From Syngnathus acus (taxonomy: Eukaryota > Chordata > Actinopteri > Syngnathiformes > Syngnathidae): 64,000 bases of DNA. Both the position numbers and the translations under genes were made by a program. The stretch is from positions 9,612,501 to 9,676,500 of the forward strand of contig NC_051099.1 of NCBI RefSeq assembly GCF_901709675.1. The letters are read 5' to 3'. Of the stretch, positions 22,260 to 33,369 are shown piece by piece. Position 1 is the first letter of the stretch. The number at the start of each line of letters is the position of its first letter. The notes under the pieces were generated by a model. The model ran no database searches and was not told where the DNA came from. It worked only from the letters and a program-made list of their open reading frames with translations.

Positions 22260-22440
22260 TGACTAAGGTGTTGAGGATGAATGGCTCGGCAGCACCTGTT
22301 TTTGGATCACACTCCTTTGGATTTTACCCTCCACAACCCAACATGAATCAATAACTACTAACAATTAACAATCTACAGAAGATTTATATTTTTCTCTTTA
22401 GTTTTTACTGAATATAATATTTGAATAAATTTACTAATCT
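22260..22440 (+). CDS. ska2: Candidate terminal exon with 3' UTR
   Basis: A strong acceptor precedes. Joined in phase 1 to 21155 it stays open for 30 codons to TAA at 22352-22354 (…MNGSAAPVFGSHSFGFYPP…); joined in phase 0 to 21172 it stops at once with TGA. A polyadenylation signal AATAAA lies at 22424-22429 (GAATAAATTT). The 30-codon frame could arise by chance, so the choice is open. A cDNA would settle it. Confidence 0.4.
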
Positions 22441-23564
22441 GCCAAGACCATGTTTTTAAGGAAGTGGTTTTGTTTTCAAGTTGCAGAACTACATTATACA
22501 GGGTGAGGTATTGTTGGACTAATTTAAGTGAAGCCTTGGCCTGCCAGACCTGGAGGCCTTGTCTTTACGAGTTTATGACTTTCCTTTTATCTAGGTTCTT
22601 CCTCTTTAGTGACAGGGATGTCTTTTGATCCCTGTCAGCCATATGTATCCTTCCTGTCCTTATGTTGTCTGTGTGTGTTTTTGTTCCTGCAAGAGGCCTT
22701 CACTAACAATGAGCAGAGCTTATTTGCATAGGCGAAATGTTCTTATTTGGTTCAAAGAAACTTCATTGCTTTTAGTTAACTGTAGGTTTGGTTCATAGAT
22801 TGTTGTTGATCATAACTGTTTTTCTTTGTTAAGTGTTATATACAGTTTGAAGTAGTTGCATACAAGTTATCCCATATTTACTCAATGTTTGTTGAAGTGT
22901 TTAGGACAAGTTACTCAGTATTATTGTGTGTTAATTTACCAAGTAGATAAAGTTAGCCAAGGTTTAGTTGCATTGTTCCACAGGAAAGCGGCAATTGAAG
23001 TTATCTGATCACACTCGAGGACGAGTCAGCCAACCATGGGAGAAGACAGCTGGTTGAGGAAAGAGGACAAATTCTGCGGGGGTCACGGGCCGACAATGAA
23101 GTGCTAATTCACACCACACTACAGGGCGAACCTCGCACACGAACTCCCCAGATACAGACAGCACGTAACGTGTCCCACCAGAGGGGCACAGACTCTGGAC
23201 CACTGCTACACCGTGATCAAGGATGCATACCACTCTGCGGCTCGTGCAGCTTTAGGACTCTCGGACCACTGTCTAGTTCATCTGATCCCGGCCTACAGGC
23301 AGAAACTAAAAACTTCTAAGCCTGTGGTGAGGACTGTGAGGAAGTGGACAGTGGAGTCAAGGCAGGACCTCCAAGCCTGCTTTGACTGCACCGATTGGGG
23401 AGTTTTCGAGGCTGCAACTTCAAACTTGCATGAACTCACTGACACTGTCACATCATACATCAGTTTTTGTGAGGATCTGTGTGTGACTAAGACCTTCTGC
23501 ACGTACAACAACGACAAACCTTGGTTTACACCGAACCTCAGGAGGCTGCGCAAAGTCAAGGAGG

Positions 23565-23935
23565 TGTCATGCCTCGTCCACAGTTTTGTGATGTGTCATT
23601 GTTTCTGTGTCTGTGTGCCCGCCCCTCCCTTCCTGTGTGCCCTTGATTAGTGTAATCACACGCACCTGCCTCTCGTTACCTGTGTCGTATTTAAGTTCTG
23701 TTTGCGTGTCACTCGCCGTCGGAGCATTGCACGAGATGTGGACAATGCATGTCTCACTGTCACGCGGTTTGTTTGGTTCCTGTCTTTTGTTTCACGTTTT
23801 GGCGATTAGTCCTTTTGGTTTTGTTGTTTAGTCACGTCAGTTTGCCGGGTTTGTCCTTTGAGTTCCTGCAATAAACCCTGGTCCAAGCTGCATTTGGTCG
23901 TCCTCGCTCCATTCCTCCACCCCGAAGTCCTGACA
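23565..23935 (+). mobile_element. Solo LTR, 371 bp
   Basis: Begins TGTCATGCCTCGTCC and ends GAAGTCCTGACA, TG...CA with inverted TGTCA/TGACA ends, flanked by the 5-bp duplication GGAGG (23560-23564 and 23936-23940). The intact LINE at 47620-47640 shows the empty site. A TATA-like ATTTAAG (23690) and AATAAA (23869) fit an LTR promoter and polyadenylation signal. A Ty3/gypsy-type origin is likely but not shown. Confidence 0.92.
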
Positions 23936-24547
23936 GGAGGAGGCCTACAGGAGCGGCGACCGCGACCTGTTCAAGCAGACCAGAAACACACTGAACCGAG
24001 AGGTCAGGAAAGCCAGGAGGTGTTACGGGGAGAACCTGAAGAGACACCTCTCTGCCAATCCTGATCCCTCAACAGTGTGGAAAGGTCTGCAGAGCATCAC
24101 GGGGTACAAGAAACGAACCCCCCGTCCTGTGGAGAGCCCAAGGCTTGCTAACCAGGTAAACAGGTTCTACTGCAGGTTTGATCGGTCCTCCCACACAACG
24201 GGACTTCCTGCAGCACAATCTACATACTCACCTCTCCCCACAACTACTCTGTCCACACCTCTATCATCGTTGTCACCCACTCTCTCTTGCAGAGGCCGCG
24301 CCCGCACTCCAGATCCGCGAGGAGGAAGTGCGCCAGATGTTCCGGAGACAAAAGACCAGGAAGGCACCGGGCCCAGACGGCATGTCACCTTCCTGCTTGA
24401 AAGTCTGCGCTGAGCAGCTGGCGCCCACCTTTGCACGGATCTTCAACCGTTCTCTGGAGCTGTGTGAGGTGCCCTCGTGCTTCAAGAGCTCCACCATCGT
24501 TCCAGTGGCCAAGAAGCCCGCCATCACAGGTTTGAATGACTACAGAC

Positions 24548-25315
24548 TAGGGGTGTAACGATTCATCGATACACATCGATTAATCGATATAATGCTCGAC
24601 GATTTATTGGCATCGATGCTAAACGTAAACATCGATTTATATCGCCGTGTTTGACCTCGGACATTAGACGCGACTTTATTTTGAAATCCAGTTCATTGTT
24701 GCTTGCTTCCTCTTTCCGGGAGCAGTACGCGGCGTGTTGTGAGCAGAGCAGGCACGTGAAAGGGGAGCCGACAACTACGCGGCTCCTGGGCTGGTGCTAT
24801 GGCTAGTGTCCAAGAAGACGAGGAAATTCACTCCCCTTTGGGCTTCAAGTCATTCGTTTGGAAGCACTTTGGATTCCAAAGAAAAGATGGCTCAACGGAC
24901 AATTAAAATTATTGTAAATAAATAGTTCAGTAATGCACTTTAAAGTTAATGGTATTACAAAAAAAGAAAGAATATTCATTTTTCTTTACTTATATGAGAA
25001 AAAATATAGGAATTTGATTAAGTTCAGTGTTAAAATAAGCACTTTGTATACTACAATACTCTTGTAATTTCCTAAATAAAGAGTTTGCAGTACCTTGTTG
25101 ATTTTGCGCATGAATTGTTATAAATCAGGATATTGTTCTATATTTTTTATTTAAAAAAAAATAAATAAAAATAAAAATATCGCTCGTGGAGCACTATATC
25201 GTGATGTATCGTGAATGAATCACAGCAGGCTTTAAGATATCGGCAAATATCGTATCGTGATTCTTTGTATCGATATGATATCGTATCGTGACAAAACCAG
25301 CGATTTACACCCCTA
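24548..25315 (+). mobile_element. hAT MITE (TAGGGGTGTAA ends), copy 1
   Basis: Ends TAGGGGTGTAACGAT and TTTACACCCCTA, with the 8-bp duplication CTACAGAC at 24540-24547 and 25316-25323. The LINE frame resumes exactly after it. It contains a 35-codon remnant (24799-24906) starting MASVQEDEE and reading SFVWKHFGF, the start of a BED-finger transposase. Confidence 0.94.
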
Positions 25316-27084
25316 CTACAGACCTGTCGCACTGACATCTGTGGTCATGAAATCTTTCGAGAGGTTAGTGCTGAACCACCTGAAGGATGTCACATGCCCC
25401 CTGCTTGACCCCCTCCAGTTTGCCTACCGGGCAAACAGGTCAGTGGATGATGCGGTCAACATGGGACTGCACTACATCCTGCACCACCTGGACACCCCAG
25501 GAACGTACGCCAGGATCCTGTTCGTTGACTTCAGCTCGGCGTTCAACACCATCGCTCCTGACATCCTCCAACAGAAGCTCATCCAGCTTGCGGTGCCTGC
25601 CTCCACCTGTCAGTGGATCACCAGCTTCCTGACCAACAGGAGACAGCGTGTGAGACTGGGGGGCATCACATCTGACACCCGGACCACCAATACTGGAGCC
25701 CCTCAGGGGTGCGTCCTCTCCCCACTGCTCTTCTCTCTCTACACCAATGATTTCTCCTCAGGTGACTCTCCTGTGAAGCTCCTGAAGTATGCAGACGACA
25801 CCACTCTCATCGGACTGATCCAGGACGGTGATGAGACTGCGTACAGACAGGAGGTGGAGCGGCTGGTCCACTGGTGCAGCCAAAACCACCTGGAGCTGAA
25901 CCCACTCAAGACCGTGGAGATGACAGTGGACTTCAGGCGAGACCCTTCACCACTTTTACCCCTCACTATCCGCAGTAATACTATTCTCTCCACAGACACC
26001 TTCAAGTTCCTGGGAACCACAATCTCTCGGGACCTGAAATGGACCGGCCACATAGACTCTGTCCGGAAGAAGGCCCAGCAGAGGCTGTACTTCCTGAGAC
26101 AGCTCAAGAAGTTAAACCTGCCGCGAGAGCTTCTGAAGACCTTCTACACTGCCATCATCCAGTCTGTCCTCTGCACCTCCATCACTGTCTGGTTTGGATC
26201 AGCCTCCAAACAAGACAAGCACAGACTGCAACGGACAATCAGGACTGCAGAAAAGATCATTAGAATCAACCTCCCATCTATCCAAGACTTGTACCTGTCC
26301 AGGACCAGGAAACGTGCAACGAACATCTCTACAGACCCTTCTCACCCAGGTTGCAGTCTGTTTGAACTACTCCCCTCCGGACGGCGTTATAGAGCTCGGT
26401 ACCCCAAAACCAGCAGACACAGAGACAGCTTCTTCCCCCAGGCTGTTGCTCTGATGAACTCACACCACTCTTAGAGTCTCAGAGTCATTACTGTGCAATA
26501 ACATCCTGCTCTTCACACCTTTTTTGAATTTGTCTACACTGTTTTTGCCATTTTTCACATGTCCTGGGTGTTGTTAGTCACCTAAATGTTGAACAGAGGG
26601 TGTGTTTTACCGAAGTCAAATTCCTTGTTTGGCACGCTCAAACATGGCGAATAAAAAACTCTTGAATTTTGAATTCCTTAGCTAATCCGCGTTGCTACAG
26701 ACACAATCTCCCCTCCCTTTAGTGTAGCAACGCCTCTGTAACCAGGGCAACCAAGACATTAAAAAGAGGAGCACGTGAAGTAAGGACTCAGAATTGATGG
26801 AGATTGTTTTTTTTTGTTTGTTTTTTTAAAACGTTTATTTCGAACATTAAAGAAATACAGGAAAAAATAATAAAAATACAGAAAAATGATAACTCCATAG
26901 TACAATAGAACATAAAAGAAAGAAAAAAGATATTGCATTACAATTTTCCTATATCGTAAAATCATATTTGTTCAAAAAGGGAGTAGAAGGAAGCCTAAGC
27001 TTATCTGACTCTACCCCATGTAACTACATATTTCTGTTTGATTCTGTCAAGAATTTGTCCATAGTCAATATATTAAAGAGAAAA

Positions 27085-27090
27085 AATATA

Positions 27091-27133
<43 letters not shown>
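27085..27133. repeat. (TA)n microsatellite
   Basis: TATATATTTTATATATATA... in the 3' untranslated part of LINE family B. Confidence 0.95.
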
Positions 27134-27134
<1 letters not shown>

Positions 27135-27177
27135 TATATATTTTCTTTAGATAAATACAAAAGCAACTTAAACAACT

Positions 27178-27675
27178 TCACAGCATGTTACGGTATCCCG
27201 TCAATATTTTGTCCTTATACATTTTTTTAAACTTAGGTAAGGTACTACAGTTCTTTAATTCTTCACTGCTGGTGTTCCATAATTCCACACCTCTAACTGT
27301 TATACAATGTAACTTTAGGTTTGTTCTCACCAAATCTCTTTTAAACATACGTGTTCCTCTTAAATAATAGGTACTTTCCCTCCACTCAAACAACCTCTGG
27401 ATACTGTTTGGTAATTGATTATTTTTTATTTTGTACATGAGTTGGATGGTTTTAAAGTCGACTAGGTCGTTGTATTTCAGTGAGTTCAATTTAATAAAGA
27501 GAGGGTTAGATGGTTCTCTATAATCAGCATTATTTACAAGTCGTATTGCTTTTTTTTGAAGAATGAAGATTGGATCTGTTTGTTTTGTATGTATTGCCCC
27601 ACACCTCCACACAGTACATAATGTATGGGAGTATGAAGGAGCAGTACAAGGAATATAATGATGACTGATTTATAA
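27178..27675 (-). pseudogene. LINE family B, C-terminus of reverse transcriptase
   Basis: Minus-strand reading gives LYSLYCSFILPYIMYCVEVWGNT, then (new frame) PIFILQKKAIRLVNNADYRE, NDLVDFKTIQLMYKIKNNQLP and the end ILTGYRNML. This is the connector after the RT of CR1/L2-group LINEs. At about 27675 the sequence switches into the end of the L2-like element. Confidence 0.8.
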
Positions 27676-27767
27676 GGTCTTTTACTTTATATAATACTAT
27701 AGGGGCAGATCTAATGTCCTCTGGGAGTTTATTCCAGCTGTGGGGGGCATAATGGCAAAAAGCAGCT

Positions 27768-28524
27768 TCACCATGTTTTGTTTTGTACCTGGGAACAATT
27801 AGCAGGCCTTTTCCCCTTTGACCTAAGTGATCTAGAAGGTTCATAGTGTTGGAGCAGTTCAGAGAGGTATTTTGGCCCTGGCCCATTTAGAGATTTATAA
27901 ACTATTAGCAGAATCTTAAAATCTATTCTATGGCATACTGGTAGCCAGTGTAGGGACTTGAGTATTGGTGAAATGTGTTCTGCTTTCTTGGTTCTTGTTA
28001 GAACTCGGGCAGCAGCATTTTGGATGAGCTGTAGTTGTTTAATAGCTTTCTTTGGTAGGCCTTCGAAGAGGCTGTTCCCGTAGTCCAATCTGCTAGATAT
28101 GAAGGCATGAATTAATTTTTCAAGATCTTGTTTGGATGTATAGCCTCTGAGCCTTGCTATTTTTTTTTAGCTGGAAGAAGGCACATTTTCTTATGAGTTT
28201 GATGTGGGAGTTGAAATTCAGGTCAGAGTCAATAATAATGCCAAGAATTTTTACTTGTTCCTTTGGTTTAAGGGCTAGGGATTCTAATTGAGCAGTGACT
28301 TTGAGCCTGTCTGCTTTAGCGCCAAAGACAATTATCTCTGTTTTGTCCTTGTTTAGTTGGAGGAAATTCTGCCACATCCAGTCATTTATTTGCTCAATGG
28401 TTTGGCATAGTGTATTTATAGGGGTATAGTCATCCGATGAGAGGGCTATGTAAAGTTGTGTGTCATCTGCGTAGCTGTGGTAGGTTATGTTGTTTTTTTG
28501 GAGTATTGGGCCAATTGGGAGCAT
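27768..28524 (-). pseudogene. L2-like LINE ORF2, C-terminal half
   Basis: The piece at 28524-28120 carries HSYADDTQLYIA with the catalytic aspartates and INDWMWQNFLQLNKDKTEI. After a frameshift in the T-run at 28160, the piece at 28088-27768 reads MDYGNSLFEGLPKKAIKQLQLIQNAAARV and LKSLHWLPVCHRIDFKIL, ending in LPEDIRSAP. These motifs are typical of the L2 clade. It belongs to the same coding unit as 28463-29806. Confidence 0.85.
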
Positions 28525-29806
28525 GTAGAGATTGAATAGGACCGGACCTAGGATTGAGCCTATGACATGTCATATCGGTCAGGTCAGAGATGAAATTGCC
28601 GATAGAGATAAAGTAGTTCCTGTCTTGCAGATAGGATCTGAACCAGTCAAGAACCTTGCCGGAAAGACCCACCCAGTTTTCCAGTCTGTCTAATAGAATT
28701 TCATGGTCAACCGTATCGAACGCAGCACTAAGGTCTAGTGACACTAGAATTGAGATTTTACCTGAATCCGTGTTCATTCGGATGTCATTGATAACTCTGA
28801 GGAGCGCAGTTTCGGTGCTGTGATGGGGTCGGAAACCGGATTGGAAGGGATCTAGTATGTTATTGGAGGATAGGAAGGCATAGAGTTGTTGATAGACAGT
28901 TCTTTCGAGTATTTTGCTTGAAACAGGAAGATTTGATACTGGTCTGAAATTGCTGATTATGGAGTGGTCAAGATTAGGCTTCTTTAATAGGGGCTTCACA
29001 ACAGCCGTTTTCAAAGATCGTGGAAAGATGCCTGTATGTAGAGAAGTGTTTATTATCTGCAGTAGGTCTGGGGCAAGGCACTTGTGGACATTTTTTAGAA
29101 AACTTGTTGGCAAGGTGTCAAGGCAGCACGTTGAGGATTTAAGGCTTTGCACTGTTTCTTCTAGTTGTTTTTGGTCAATGATATTAAATTGGGTCATGTT
29201 TACTAGGCACCTTTTCAGCGGGTGCATTGGGGCCATAGGTCCTTTTGCAGTAAAACTGATGGCTAATCTGATGTTTTTAATGTTATCCTTGAAGAAGGTT
29301 GCAAATTCATTGCATTTGACAGTGGATAGGAAATCAGGGGCAATTTGAGGGGGGGCGTTTGTTAGCCTGTTAATGGTGGCAAAGAGAGTACGAGCGTCAT
29401 TTGTGTTTTTGTTGATTATGTCAGCAAAGAAAGATTGTCTGTATTTTTTTAGTTCTTGGTTATAGGATTTAAGGCTGTCTTTGTAAATATCATGATGAAT
29501 GTGAAGTTTAGTTTTTCGCCATTTGCGTTCTGCTTTTCTAGACTCTCTTTTTTTATCTTTTACAGAGAGAGAGTATGTCCATGGTGCTTTCTTCTTACCA
29601 GAGATTAATTTGGTTTTCAGAGGGGCTACTGCGTCGATAGCTTTTAGGGTTTTAGAGTTGAAGTTATCTAGGAGGTCATTGACAGATTCTGATGGAAGGG
29701 TAGGGGCCTGCGAGAAGGCCTCCATAAATAGTGTACTAGTGGCCTCATTAAAGTGCTGCTTTTTAATGGTTTGTGATTGACTGAGAGCTATAGGGGTGAC
29801 CTTCAT
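28463..29806 (-). pseudogene. L2-like LINE ORF2, linker and RT N-terminal half
   Basis: A 447-codon open stretch. It covers the linker (RFADIINKNTNDARTLFATI region) and RT motifs SNFRPVSNLPVSSKILER, FQSGFRPHHSTETALLRV and SLDLSAAFDTVDHEILLDRL. Near 28575 about ten bases are missing just where the PQG motif should stand; the frame then leaves the coding phase. The enzyme would be inactive at this point. Confidence 0.88.
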
Positions 29807-29829
29807 TTCGATAAAGATGCAGAAGTGAT

Positions 29830-30480
29830 CAGATAAGGCAATATCGACTGCTGAGAGGAAAGATGACTCAAGACCTCTGGTTATGAATAAATCTAGTGTA
29901 TGGCCTCTGTTGTGTGTAGGTCAAGAGATATGCTGGGATAGGTCGAAGGTGTCAAGGAGGTCGTTTAGTTCTTTGGTGTTATTATCATTGAGTTTGTCTA
30001 TGTGAATATTAAAGTCACCTACTATTGATATACAGTCATGTTCCAAGGAGATTATTGCGAGGAGTTCAGAGAATTCGACGAAGAAGTTATTAGCATAACC
30101 TGGGGGTCTGTATACAACCATAAGTAGGACAGGGGGAGAAGACTTCATTACAACTGCAAGATACTCAAACGAAAGACAATCTCCAAATGACGTCCGTTTA
30201 CATTGAAACAAATCAGAATAGATTAGGGCAACGCCTCCCCCTCTCTTTCCGATTCTGGGGGCGTCAATGCAGTTGAAATTAGGTGGAGTTGATTCATTAA
30301 GGATATATTCTCTGTTATCTAAATCAAGCCAGGTCTCTGTAAGAAACATGATATCTAATTAATTACTCGTAATGAGGTCATTGATGAGAAGTGATTTATT
30401 GACTAATGATCTAATATTGAGCAGGGCCGCTCGAATTGTTTTGGTTCTGGTGGAGTGTTTTGATTTCTGGAGCTGTTTCT
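29830..30480 (-). pseudogene. L2-like LINE ORF2, endonuclease domain
   Basis: An apurinic-type endonuclease domain that would nick target DNA. Visible: RAALLNIRSLVNKS (about 30430), FLTETWL with the catalytic glutamate (30349), GKRGGGVALIY, GDFNIH (30000) and SDHFCIFIEM (29840). Stops interrupt it at about 30361 and at 29921, so at least two changes disable it. Confidence 0.85.
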
Positions 30481-31095
30481 GACGGATGGGTATCAGGTTT
30501 GATCCAGGAACGGAACGAACTGGGATGATAGGGTTGTTTATTCTAGGAGTGATCAGCGTTGTGATAGCCTCTGGAGTATGTTGCTGTGTGACCTTGTTCT
30601 TGCTGTTTTTGGGTGAGGAATTTTCTTTAGAACTCTGGCTTGCGGGGAGTAATGGGACAAGGGGGGACGTATGGGGGGAGTTAGGTGAGGGAAAGGGGGT
30701 TTGTGTAGGGAGCTGTTCGGTTTGCTTATGGGGAGGGGTTGAGCCTGGGTGGAGCGTCGATGGGGGCTGGGTTCGTTCAGGTCGGTTTGGGGAGCCTGGG
30801 TGGAGCGTCGATGGGGGCTGGCTATATTGATGTTTGCCCGTTCAATCCTCTCGTTCCTGTGTGATGAGAAGGGCAGTGGAGGGGGGGAGGGAGATAGGGA
30901 TATGGAGGAGGGTGGGGAGTGGGGGGTGGATGAGAGAAGGGGGGGTAGTGGGTTTCTGGGGGTGTGTAGGGTGAGGTGTGGGGGGTGGATGAGAGGAGGG
31001 GGAGGTGATGGGTTTCTGGAGTTGGAGAGGTGGGGGGGTCCCAAGCGTGTGGGAGCTGCTGAGCTTGGTTGGTCTCCGTGCCGGCGGCTGTAGGC
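30481..31095 (-). repeat. L2-like LINE, proline/serine-rich upstream part
   Basis: G-rich on the plus strand, and so proline-rich in minus-strand frames. A short duplication of CCTGGGTGGAGCGTCGATGG occurs at 30747 and 30798. It probably encodes the poorly conserved start of ORF2 or the region between ORFs; no domain can be named. Confidence 0.5.
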
Positions 31096-32803
31096 GATAA
31101 GATAAGATAAGATAATCCTTTATTATTCCCTCAATGGGGAAACTCCTATGTTAGCAGCAGTACACTTAACATATACACACACACACACGCATGCGGGGAA
31201 GGGGGTAAAAGATTTAAAAAAGTAGAAGGTATATATAATTAAAAAATATGGACAGTATATACAAAATACACAATACACAATATGCAGTGGAGATAAAAAA
31301 AATATTAGATAAAAAAATAGTGCAAGGGAAGAAAAAAAAAAAACAGTGCAAAGAAAGCAGGTAAAAGAGTGTGAGGTAGACAGATATTGCACATAGTGTG
31401 ATTGCACATATGGTTATTGCACGTTATTGCATGTTATTTTGTCCGTTAGCTACGGTGATCGGCCTGGTTGTACAGTCTGATGGCAGCAGGGAGGAAGGAC
31501 CTGCGATGCCTCTCGGTGGTGCATCGTGGGTGACGAAGCCGGTCACTGATGGAGCTCTCCAGGGCTCTGACAGTCTCATGAAGGGGGTGGAAGACATTGT
31601 CCATGATGGAGGACAGCTTAGCCACCATTCTCCTCTCCCCCACCACCTCCACCCGGTCCAGACTGCAGCCCAGGACAGAGCCGGCTTTCTTCACCACCTT
31701 GTCCAGCCTCTTCCTCTCCGCTGCAGTGATGCCGCTGCTCCAGCAGACCACCCCATAAAAAATGGCGGACGCCACCACAGAGTCATAGAAGGTCCTCAGG
31801 AGGCCGTCCCTCACTCCGAAGGACCTCAGTCTGCGCAGCAGGTGGAGTCTGCTTTGGCCCTTCTTGTATAGGGCCTGAGTGTTAACAGTGCAGTCCAGTT
31901 TATTGTTCAGGTGAACACCCAGGAACTTGTAAGAGTCCACAATCTCTATGTCCGTTCCCTGGATGTTCACCGGCGAGGGGGGGACTTTGCGCCGGCGGAA
32001 GTCCACCACCAGCTCCTTTGTTTTCCCAGAGTTAATCTGGAGGCGGTTCCGCCGGCACCAGTCCACGAATCTGTGATTCAGTTCTCGGTACTCCGTCTCG
32101 TCTCCGTTGTTAATGAGACCGACGATGGCGGAGTCGTCCGAGAACTTCTGGAGGTGGCAGGTTGATGTGTGGTGGGTGAAGTCAGCTGTGTAGATGGTGA
32201 AGAGGAGGGGGGCCAGGACGGTCCCCTGTGGAGCTCCTGTGCTGCAGACCACCGTGTCAGACACACGGCCTCCTGTCCTCACAAACTGCGGTCTGTTTGT
32301 GAGGAAGTCCAGGACCCATGATGTCAGCTGCTGGCAGGCTCCAGCATGGTGCAGTTTGTTCCCCAGCAGTTCTGGCTGGATGGTGTTGAAGGCACTGGAG
32401 AAATCATAAAACATGATCCTCACAGTGCTTCCAGCCCGCTCCAGGTGAGCCAGGGACCTCTGCATGAGGAAGATGACGGCGTCCTCAACCCCGATGCTCG
32501 GCCGGTAGGCGAACTGCAGGGGGTCGGCGGAGGAGCTCACCAGGGGGCGCAGGTGGTGGAGGACCAGCCTCTCCAGGGTCTTCGCCAGGTGGGATGTCAG
32601 GGCCACCGGCCGGTAGTGGTTGAAGTCACTGGGGCGAGATGACTTGGGCACTGGTACCACGCAGGACGTCTTCCACAGCTGTGGTACCCTGTGCAGCCTC
32701 AGGCTCATGTTGAATATGTGCTCCACGATCCTGCACAGTTGCCCGGAGCAGGATCTGAACAGCCTGGAGGTGATGCCATCTGGACCCGTCGGTCTGGGTC
32801 CGG
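31096..32803 (-). mobile_element. Rex1-like LINE, second subfamily, 5'-truncated
   Basis: The 3' tail is (GATAA)n on the plus strand at 31096-31118, i.e. (TTATC)n downstream of the gene. A 3' UTR with AATAAAGGATTATC precedes the tail. The 5' end is cut within the region before RT. It sits inside the L2-like LINE in the same orientation. Confidence 0.85.
31446..32803 (-). CDS. LINE reverse transcriptase, 5'-truncated open frame
   Basis: About 450 codons without a stop, 426 of them from an ATG at 32726. Motifs in order: [82 protein letters not shown] and LQINSGKTKELVVDFRR. The catalytic motif is FSDD rather than Y/FADD; both aspartates are kept. Endonuclease is absent, so it cannot move by itself. 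The open frame suggests recent insertion. Nearest relative in the window is the 46411 LINE, with clear but moderate similarity. Confidence 0.85.
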
Positions 32804-32809
32804 TCTAGT

Positions 32810-33369
32810 GGTTGAGATGATTCTGTGGTTGCTGTTTGTAGGGTTTCGGCTTCTTCTGCTGGAGCAGTGGTCTCTGCGTCTGATGTTGGTCCATTCAGTA
32901 GAAGTTGGACATTGGTTGCAGGCGGTGGGGCGGTCCAATCAGTTGTCAGTTGAGATTGGTCTTCATCTTCTAATTGTGGAGCTTCTTCTGTCTGTTTAGC
33001 GTCTGCTATTTGTTTATCTGCTATTTGTTTATCATGGTCAGGAGCGGGGACACGTCGTGCTGGGCTGTGCGCCGTTGTGTCTGTGTGGTGGGGGTTGTCC
33101 TTGTGATAATCTCCTGTATGATGTAGTTTAGAGGAGAGTAGCGTCTTGCCATCAGAGTCTGTGGCTGCTGCTGATATGTCGGTTTCTTCTACTGGGGCAG
33201 AGGTCACTGGGTCAAGTGTTGAGCCAGTCTGTAGGCCAGAGGTTGTAGGCGGTGTGGCATTAGTTTGTCCAGCTGGACTACGAGCTTTGTTGGTCAGTTG
33301 AGGTGAGTCGTCAGCTGTTGTTTGTGGAGCGTCTGCTATCTGTTTATGAAGGTCGGGGGCTGTGTCACG
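32810..33369 (-). repeat. Duplicated ORF1 tail of the L2-like LINE
   Basis: SDGKTLLSSKLHHTGDY (about 33120-33170) repeats SDGKTLLTSNLHHTVDY (33400-33440), followed in both by a hydrophilic KQIADAKQTEEAP-like stretch. Unit about 280 bp. It arose by tandem duplication of the 3' part of ORF1. Confidence 0.75.

Larger units (their letters stand above)
23124..26474 (+). pseudogene. LINE ORF2 pseudogene (endonuclease end + RT)
   Basis: The frame is in three pieces: 23124-23564 (rest of endonuclease with [11 protein letters not shown]), 23936-24547 (linker, [10 protein letters not shown] and [13 protein letters not shown]) and 25316-26474 (reverse transcriptase: [56 protein letters not shown], and a C-terminal region to LMNSHHS). 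The catalytic YADD is intact. An N-terminal half is missing, and a small frame change lies at 23490 (a lost CAG) and near 24285. Removal of the two insertions would leave a frame nearly identical to the intact copy. Confidence 0.9.
23124..26673 (+). mobile_element. Rex1-like LINE, 5'-truncated, in the LTR
   Basis: The same family as 46411-49589, starting within the endonuclease (matches 47187 onward) and ending with a short TTGAATTT tail at 26673. The LTR reads CACTACA before and TTCCTTAGC after; the unoccupied form CACTACATTCCTTAGC stands inverted at 42670-42690. A solo LTR and a hAT MITE split its reading frame. Confidence 0.92.

Noticed and set aside
30553-31044. 163-codon proline-rich minus-strand frame as a host gene
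   Set aside because: It lies between LINE pieces on the LINE strand, is low-complexity, and is better explained as LINE sequence.
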